Source: Plicaturopsis crispa FD-325 SS-3 (lineage: Eukaryota; Basidiomycota; Agaricomycetes; Amylocorticiales; Amylocorticiaceae). From it: a DNA stretch of 62,702 nt. Positions 55,491-62,702 of this stretch are shown here, in pieces. Position 1 is the stretch's first letter; every line of letters begins with the position of its first letter. The translations under genes were made by a program, and so were the position numbers. The stretch spans positions 1,414,666-1,477,367 of the forward strand of contig KN832558.1 in NCBI GenBank assembly GCA_000827205.1, written 5' to 3'. The notes below the pieces were generated by a model that saw nothing but the letters and a program-made list of their open reading frames with translations, ran no database searches and was not told the DNA's origin.

Positions 55491-57100
55491 AAGGAAAGGG
55501 GAGGTCATTCAGAAGTAAGAGCTATTGTCACTGCTCGCAGGCTCAAAATTCTAAAATTCGTAGCGCAGATAGTGATAATTCCACGACGTGGACGCCGGAA
55601 ATGCGCCGGCATCGACGTGGCACCCTCATGAAGGCCGTGGGGGCGAGGGCACATCACGAAGTGAGGGATGCCACAGCAATATCGTCGCGCACTGTCTACC
55701 TACCACGTCTTTCTTTAGCACTCGCAGCCTTTAATTGTACTCGGTATTTCGTCCGTAGAATTAAGATATCTAGTGTTTTTAGCTCCTTAATTCACGGGCA
55801 TAAACATGACTGCCTATTATCCGAGACTGAGCTGTAACGGGACAGCGAAATCGATTATCGAGCGAGATAGGGCAATCGGATGTGACCGGATCTAATCGGG
55901 AATACACGGGCGAAGGAATTTGGCTTCACGAGATGCTTTGCAAGCGACAGGTAGGTCCAACATCGGAAAATTGAAAATGGGGTGAATTGCATTGCAATAG
56001 GTTGGCAATAGGCTACTCTGCGCAGCGATTGTGAGTACTTAGTCCTGTTCACACCAAATTGCTGCGTCATAATATCATCTACTACCTTCGCAGTCGTTTG
56101 GTCAGTCGCCGTCGCCGTCTCATGGCTCTCGCATCGTGTGGAGGAGCCGCTGTGCAAGCGCGAAGAATTTTCAACCATGTGAATATTTTCAGACCATACT
56201 TCCTGAACCGATGTTTGCAGCTACTTACTCTCGATATACCTTTCAGGCTCCTAGTAAATGGACATCTGCTCTGGGCAGTTAAACCCACCCCCTCTCGTCA
56301 ACGGTCCTTCCACGCCGCTCTCAGCCTATGTTCATGAGCATACTTCATATACTTCGCCACCCCATTTCGCTTCTTTTTGTGTACGTCGACGGGGGACGGG
56401 CATCACTCGGCTTACATGCGCCTCTCCAGTGGACCCTCTTCCGCTTCAGGAATGCTTTCCTAGTCAACGTCGTATTGCCTCTGACATCAGCCACGTGCAG
56501 GGCTCTATCATACGACGTCGCCTTCTTCAGGTCGACCGTGTTGCAGCGTACGGACAGGTGAGCTGCTTGACTTTCGACAAATCACAATCCCTGATGCACT
56601 TCAGATTGACAGGCTTGTGCCACCCATATCCTGATCTCTCCACGACAACGAGCGCCTTCGAATTCATGAATTCGTTAGTGCATCGCAAGCTTGGTCAGCA
56701 TAACCATGCGTCTATGTTTTCTGCGAACGCTGCGATGCTTTCCAGAGGTCCTCCCATTCATTCACTCAATTTCCTGTTTTTTTGACACCCCCGTTTCATC
56801 TGGCAGACTTTCCTTCCGAAGCCGGAGTATTTTCATCCTAGGTCGCTCCACCTCAGTTTCGGTCTCCCTTCAGGATGTAACTGGTCATGCACCTGGGCGG
56901 CATTGGCTATCGCTACCGCAAAAGCACACTGCTTCTATCTTGAATCCATGTTTCGGGCCGTTCGGGCCCCTTCGTTGCTTTGTCCCTTTTCCACGTGGGG
57001 CGACATCGATGTGGCGGCGCAATCTTTTGCGTCTCTTTGAACCTCCTTGTCTTTGAACGTTTACCACAGTCCCGTCCAAGCGACGACGCGTCGCGTCGAC
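55491..57100. other. Upstream region of the CACTA gene
   Basis: No gene is supported. The second 50-bp direct repeat (55785-55840) lies here. I looked for a CACTA terminal end and found none I could trust, so the left limit of the element is unknown. Confidence 0.4.
55785..55840 (+). repeat. About 50-bp direct repeat, copy 2
   Basis: It matches 53257-53312 in the same orientation. Confidence 0.75.
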
Positions 57101-60100
57101 ATGCGTCCTTTTCTCCGAGACGGCAAACCCGTCAGGGATGAGAAACCCGCCGCGGCCACGGTCAGTCGTCACTGTCGGTGTGATGATTGCATGCTAGGCA
57201 CTTCGTGGGACCCGGTCAACGAGGTTTTCGTCCAAGGCCAATTCGTCGCCCCTCAGGTCTACAACGCCCACATGCGTAGGAAGCGCATCTCCGAAAGTCT
57301 AGCGCAGCAGGCAGGTCCTAGCACCGTGTCTCCAACGCAGTCGCCACCACCGTCTCCGTCGCCACCACCGTCTCCGTCGCCACCGCCGGCGCCCATCACA
57401 AAGCCCACGCAGCGTCACTCTGCACTACCCGGGGAGTCTTCGGGAAAGAAGCCAGGTCTTGGCAGTAGTAACACTGGGTCCCAGGAGATGCTCCATCTTG
57501 ACACGATCTTGAAGGAACTCGAAGCACGGCGGCTAGATCATGAGACACTTGAAACTCTAGTTTTCATAGTGCCTCCTCGCTCGTCATCCGACCCACCACC
57601 CCCCAAGGTTCCTCGCGAGCCCGGGCAGAATTCCATCCCTAATCACGGCACTCTGGCTCTCCAACCGAACAATTCAAATAACGTAGCATATCTAAGCTAC
57701 GAAGGGTGGCTCATCCAGTCCCTCGTTATAACCGAGAAGTATGCGAAATTCCACAACGTGTGGGTCCACAGTCGCGCAAAAACATTGGTGCCAAAGTTGG
57801 AGCTTGAGATCGAGCGCTTGGACGATTTGAAGCAGAAGGAGTGGTTTAGGCAGAGAGAGATTGCCGTTGAAACCCCGGTCGGGGAAGCGCTTCTCGAAAA
57901 CCGCAATAACGTCGACACATGTGAGTAGCGTACTCGTATCCAGTCTGCCCCGGTGCTCAACGAAACTCTGTTTAACAGCGCGATTCTTCCGGGGTACCCT
58001 TCTTGGGCTTGATCCCATCGCAATGGTCTGCCTTTTGACCATCACTGTTCTCTACCTCATTGGGGGAGCCTCGATGGCGGATTGCGCCAATCAACTTGGC
58101 GGCTGGCGTCTTGGGCTTCGCTTGGCCATGACTCGCCAAGTACCGCTCGACTTCGAGTCGCAGGCCATCCTCAATGCCATCCCCCTCGACGTTCGCACCG
58201 CTGTCAACGTTTTCGATCTAAAACCTGCTACCAAATCATACGTCTGCTGCCAGAAATGCTTCTCCTGTTACCCAGAACATCTCCCGTACCCTGATCGGTG
58301 TACTCATCGTGCCACCCCTACAAGCAAAGCCTGCAACAGACAGCTTCGTAAGGTCCGCGAGATCAGGAACAAATCCCATCAGGCCCCCACCCGTCGTTAT
58401 ATATATCACGACTTCAAGCAATGGATGGGAAAACTACTGTCACGGCCTGGCATGGAGGCTTTGTTGGACAGGGATGTTTTTGCTGACCAGGACGACCCCC
58501 TCATACAATCCGACATTTGGCATGCGGATATACTTCGCGGCTTCGAATTTCGTGACGGAGGGCCTTTCGTGCAATCGAAACTGGGCCAGCCCGAGGGTCG
58601 CTATATATTCAGTCTAAACATGGATGGCTTCAACCCTCATCGCAACATCGCCGCCGGAAAGTCGTATTCTACGGGCGCTATTTATATGGTCTGTCTGAAC
58701 CTCCCTCCTCTGGAGCGCTATAAAGTGGAGAACATGTTTTTAGTTGGCCTTATACCGGGCCCTCACCACCCCTCACTCACTGAAATAAACCACTGCCTGC
58801 GTCCGCTAGTCAACGATCTCTTGGATTTCTGGTCGTCTGGCGTACAATACACCAGGACGTACGCGTATCCATGCGGCCGACTTGTACGATGTGCACTAGT
58901 CCCCATTGTCTGCGACCTTCCTGCCGCTCGACAGATGGGCGGCTACGGCTCAACAAACAGTGAACATTTTTGTGCGTTGTGCCGACTGCAGCTTGGAGAA
59001 CTAGACGACCTTCGTTGGGACACGTGGCCAAAACTCACTTGCGAAGAACATAAGGCGTTCGCTCGACAATGGCGTGACGCAGACTCGGAAAAGTCTCAGG
59101 GTGACCTCTTCGAGGCACACGGCATACGATGGACAGAGCTCCTTGAGCTACCATACTGGGATCCCACCCGCTTTGTCGTAGTTGACTCCATGCATGCCGT
59201 GTATCTGGGGAATTTGAAGCGACACTGTCGCGATATTTGGGGCATGGATGTCAAATTCGAGGATGGCGATGGTATCACTTTCGATAAACCTTCCAAACAC
59301 AAGCCGCCCACGGACATCGAGATGGCTCACGCGCAACATACGCTGCGATATGGCAATTCCACCGCGCTAGGTGCTCTGCGCGTAGATGTCCTTCGAGCAA
59401 TGTGCCACGATAAGCTGTTACCTCACGGAGGGAAGAGGGCGACGTTGGAAAAGCGGTTGAGGAATTATGTACGTCTAGCACACTGACTCCATTTCAATTT
59501 ACTCACTACCTGTTTTCCACTGTAGCGCATAGGTGTTGGGTGGTTTAAAACTGACGGGAAAATCAACAAAGACAATGCCAGTGACCCGGTAGCGGAGCCT
59601 CATCCAGAACCAGAGCCAACTCAATCGAACCCTGACCCCGCGATGGCTCAGCTCGTCGAAACCGACGAGGTCAAGGATGCGCTGGTGCTGTTGGTGACGT
59701 CGAAGACTAGTCGCGGCAAAATCTTCAAGTTGAAGAAACAGATCCTTGTCGCCTTATGCACGATAAAACTTGGCAACACCGATGGCGACAAAGCATGGGG
59801 TAAGCTCAACAAGGACGAGCTGACTACCCGTCTTATGGTCTGGGTGAGAGAGATCGACATGGCTTCGCATTCTCATCACTAATCTTTATTAGCGCGAAAA
59901 TGCAATCAAGGATAACGACAAGAGCGAGCCCGGTGAACCGGTGGTAGAGGCTATCACTACAGCCACGGCCGACGTCGAACCGACCCCCGGCCCCGTGATA
60001 GCTCAGACCAACGAACACGAAGACGTCAAGGATGCGCTGATGCTGCTGGCGGCAGCGTCTACGAGTCGCAGCAAAATTCTCAAGTTGAAGAAACAGATCC

Positions 60101-61917
60101 TTGTCGCCTTATGCACGATAAAACTCGGCAACACGGATGGCGACAGAGCATGGGATAAGCTCAACAAGGACGAGCTGACTGACCGTCTTATGGTCTGGGT
60201 GAGAGAGATCGACATGGCTTCGCATTCTCATCACTAATATTTATTAGCGCGAAAATGCAATCAAGGATAACGACAAGAGCGGGCCCGGTGAACCGGTGGT
60301 AGAGGCTATCACTACAGCCACGGCCGACGTCGAACCGACCCCCGCGATAGCTCAGACTAACAAACATGAAGACGTCAAGGATGCGCTGGTGCTGTTGGAG
60401 GCGGCGTCTACTAGTCGCGTCACGATCTCCAAGTTGAAGAAACATATACTTGTCACCTTATGCGCGATACGACTAGGCAATGCTATTGCCGACAAACCCT
60501 GGGATGAATATACTAGGGACGAACTGACCGATCACCTCATGGCCTGGGTGAGCCATTTGGATGGTCCCGTAAAGATCGTCGCTAATGTATGCTGATTTTA
60601 TAGCGCCTCAATGAACTTCAAGACAATGCCAACGACACAGCTGCCGATATCCGCAAGGCCAGGGAGGACTCCAAGCGCACGAAAAAGGGATCCAGGGTCC
60701 TTGGGCGACAAACCTTGAAGGAAGTTTGGAAGGATCATGAAAAAATGACGGTCCCGTCGAACGTTACCACCGCACCTCGGGAAGTAGGGTCCGGTAAACA
60801 TGGGACCCTCAGCGCTGATCAATGGCGTGCGACCTGCCTCATCAACCTGGTCCATACGCTAGTCCGCCTATGGGGCCCTGAGCCTGAGGGAAGCCTTAAA
60901 CGACAGATGCTTTCGAACTATATGGATCTGGTAGCTGCCACCAAACTGGCGTCCATGCGAACGACGTCGAAGGACCGTATCTCAAAGTTTCGCTCTTATA
61001 TGGTCAGATATCTGAGCGTCGTAAAGGTCCTGTTCCCTGCTATGCGACCTACTCCAAATCACCATGTCTCTCTGCATTTGGGTGACTGCTTAGAACGGTT
61101 CGGCCCCACTCATTCCTGGCGATGTTTTGCATTCGAACGTTACAACTGGATGCTGATGCGAATTCTTACCAACTGGAAACCCGGTAGGTTGTTCGTATTC
61201 ATCCACATTAATCGACCAACCTGCTAAATCACCACAACAGGTGAGATGGAGGGGACCATGATGGATAAGTTCTGCTCTGCTCAAAATCTTCGAGCGTTAT
61301 TCGCGGATGGAGACTACGTGGATGTCATACGTGAACTGAAGCCAAACTTCGACAAGATCTACACTCCGAAGTCGAAGGGTACCCTCTTCACGGATATTCT
61401 GGCCTTCGATTCGGATACAGGCCCACCACCAGCGTCTTCAGCGATCAGCATATTACCCCCTCATATATCATCTTATCTCTCTACGTCCAAATCATCTCCG
61501 CCCGCGTGGGGGATGGTCCATACCAACGTGACACTACGCGGTGTAAACTACAAGACCGCTTCGCAATCTCCCCGCGACAGCAACATCTTCTTCAAACGGG
61601 CAGGTGCATGGCATGCAGGGATCATACGGGATATATTCTCTTCCGCTCCTGCACCCGCAAGCAACGCACCTTCCTCTGCCACTCGTCAATTCTTAATTGT
61701 CGACCAATACCAGCCTCTTTCCAAAGAGCACGCCCAGTTCGACTATTATCGGCAATTTCCTCTCGTTGGCGGCCAGCTATTCTATGATGCTTTCCTCCCA
61801 CGGCCCACCATCATCCCCATTGAAGATGTCGTCTGCCAGTTCGTCAGTACCCCTTACACCTCGCCCAACATCGATGGTCCGTGTATCCATGCTTTGCCTC
61901 TAGATAAGGCAAGATAA
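57101..61917 (+). CDS. CACTA (EnSpm) transposase, fungal Tnp2 family
   Basis: Seven exons (57101-57920, 57979-59468, 59526-59843, 59893-60198, 60248-60547, 60604-61183, 61241-61917) join in frame to 1,496 residues. Order: cysteine motif near the start (HCRCDDC), a proline/serine-rich linker, the Tnp2 core with IADC-type ANQLGGWRLGLRLAM, a zinc-like cluster (CCQKCFSCYP), the catalytic region (SLNMDGFNPHRN and VDSMHAVYLGNLKRHC), a SAP-like domain (VDVLRAMCHDKLL), three repeated 100-residue exons, and the C-terminal DUF4218-like part (HSWRCFAFERYNWMLMRIL, then GEMEGTMM). Catalytic aspartates are present and no stop interrupts it, so the gene may be active. The end may extend by one codon through a GC-AG intron after PLDK. 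Confidence 0.85.
59526..60603 (+). repeat. Three tandem exon-intron units inside the transposase gene
   Basis: Exons 3, 4 and 5 (318, 306 and 300 nt) are copies of one unit, each followed by a phase-0 intron. Each codes an acidic, proline-rich lead, then a KDAL..LL segment with SR.KI.KLKKQIL and a SAP-like end (KDELTDRLMVW). The introns after exons 3 and 4 differ at one base. Unit 3 is more diverged. Confidence 0.9.
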
Positions 61918-62657
61918 TCGTTCTTCATTCCGGAAATTTTCAGACTAACAAATGTCTCTTGATCAGGATTAGACCACATCCTCCCCGTCCTGTGGTCGCT
62001 GGCTACTTCGTATCATGTATGCATGTTCTATCTCCGCCCCTTTGCTGTTACCTACGTACTTTCCGCCCTACGCCGCTTGGTGAGCCTTGCCCCCTCCGCA
62101 GTCTCTGGCACCCCGCTGCCCCAATGCCATTCTCGAACTTGGAGTCATGGTTTGTGTTTTGCTGCCTATGTACAATCACGCGAAGTCGTCCGCGCGACAC
62201 AAGTACACTCATGCGCTCATAGTTTGTACGAACGCAATGTCTGTTTCAATGTCAATCAACCTGGCTTTATGGAGTCCCAGCTTGGTCCTGGGGTCCCGGC
62301 TATCTGTTCCCCAAAGCGGCACGGTCTACAGTCTACATAGATATTTTCGCCCTCCGCAAAGAAATTACTACCGCCTTCGTGCGCTTCCAGTAGCGTCGAG
62401 TTTCGGTCCCTTGCGGTGCATCCATAGCGCGAATCTTACCAGTTCGGCCAAAGCGAGGCGTGTGCGACTGCAGGCCTGAACACTACCTGGGCTATAGGCA
62501 TCTTGTGGTGAGTGATCTATGGCTATAACGTCTTATCCTCAAACATTCCAACTTGCATTCGCTATCCAGATGATGCGAGCGTCAGGCAAACACCGGGCGG
62601 CACCCACACATTTCTGACGCCTGCAATCTCGGGCCACATCGCGGGAGGAGTAAGCGT

Positions 62658-62702
62658 ATGGGTCGTTGGGTTCTACTGTACGTCGCGGCTATTGTTCTGA
62701 TA
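62658..62702 (+). CDS. Start of a second copy of the coiled-coil gene, cut by window edge
   Basis: ATG then MGRWVLLYVAAIVLI, identical to 5328-5284. Only the signal-anchor start is in the window. Together with the 3.5-5.3 kb gene it shows that this gene start is linked to the CACTA 3' end in both copies. Confidence 0.6.
   Translation, partial: MGRWVLLYVAAIVLI

Larger units (their letters stand above)
57101..62656 (+). mobile_element. CACTA-type DNA transposon, limits unknown
   Basis: It contains the complete Tnp2 gene and 3' flank. A copy of its 3' part is at 5284-6131. Terminal inverted repeats and 3-bp target duplications could not be located, and the right end may lie outside the window. 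Recent movement or duplication is suggested by the near-identity of the last 200 bp of the two copies. Confidence 0.7.

Noticed and set aside
55491-57100. Terminal CACTA inverted repeat upstream of the transposase gene
   Set aside because: Short CACTA-like strings have no inverted partner that I can see within the window.
1-62702. Retroelements, Polintons or other virus-like elements, rRNA and CRISPR arrays
   Set aside because: No reverse transcriptase, integrase, capsid, polymerase B or ribosomal RNA motifs and no regularly spaced repeats were recognised. The only autonomous-type element is the CACTA transposon.

Overview
The window is nuclear DNA of a filamentous basidiomycete, most likely an Agaricomycete. 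Genes are cut by many short (about 45-75 nt) GT-AG introns, and several families present are ones known to be expanded in mushroom-forming fungi: F-box proteins with a short F-box-like N-terminus, RING proteins, JmjC proteins with an HHDA iron motif, SUN-domain proteins, WD40 proteins with a C-terminal membrane anchor, SLIP-GC-like GTPases and Tnp2/CACTA transposons. No bacterial operon, rRNA, tRNA, CRISPR or retroelement was recognised. A 20-base N run at 25801-25820 is a scaffold gap. Most gene models below are spliced readings made by eye.

Layout. 1-930: dispersed repeat LR1. 2.4-10.3 kb: small genes, a coiled-coil gene with a WHPDKF motif (3525-5328), a 3' fragment of a CACTA element (5284-6131) broken by repeat LR2, a second coiled-coil gene (7201-9327) and a small unknown gene (9471-10317). 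11.2-22.7 kb: an SNF2/RAD5-like ATPase, then a RING gene, a membrane-protein gene and a divergent F-box gene (module A), then a JmjC gene. 23.2-30.2 kb: a long gene for a nuclear, proline/serine-rich protein, divergent from a small membrane-protein gene. 31.2-35.9 kb: a second RING / membrane protein / F-box module (B) in the same order and orientation as module A. 36.4-37.6 kb: repeat LR3 with a glutathione transferase fragment inside. 37.7-43.7 kb: a WD40-TM protein, a small unknown gene and a SLIP-GC-like GTPase. 44.6-47.5 kb: the second divergent membrane/nuclear-protein pair, inverted. 48.8-50.5 kb: a SUN-domain protein. 50.5-53.3 kb: gene remnants. 53.3-54.2 kb: repeat LR4, inverted relative to LR1. 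54.8-55.5 kb: a third RING gene. 57.1-62.7 kb: a CACTA (Tnp2) transposon gene, then the first codons of a second copy of the 3.5-5.3 kb coiled-coil gene at the window edge.

Two patterns stand out. First, two divergent gene pairs (28.4/29.4 kb and 45.7/46.6 kb) share a 937-bp intergenic region plus the first codons on both sides. I see no difference between the copies, although the rest of both proteins has diverged strongly. The copies are inverted, so recombination between them could swap partners. Second, a three-gene cassette (RING, single-pass membrane protein, F-box protein) occurs twice about 17 kb apart. Together with JmjC, SUN, WD40-TM, SNF2 and GTPase genes this suggests a cluster of fast-evolving ubiquitin, nuclear-envelope and chromatin type genes. 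A joint function is inference only.
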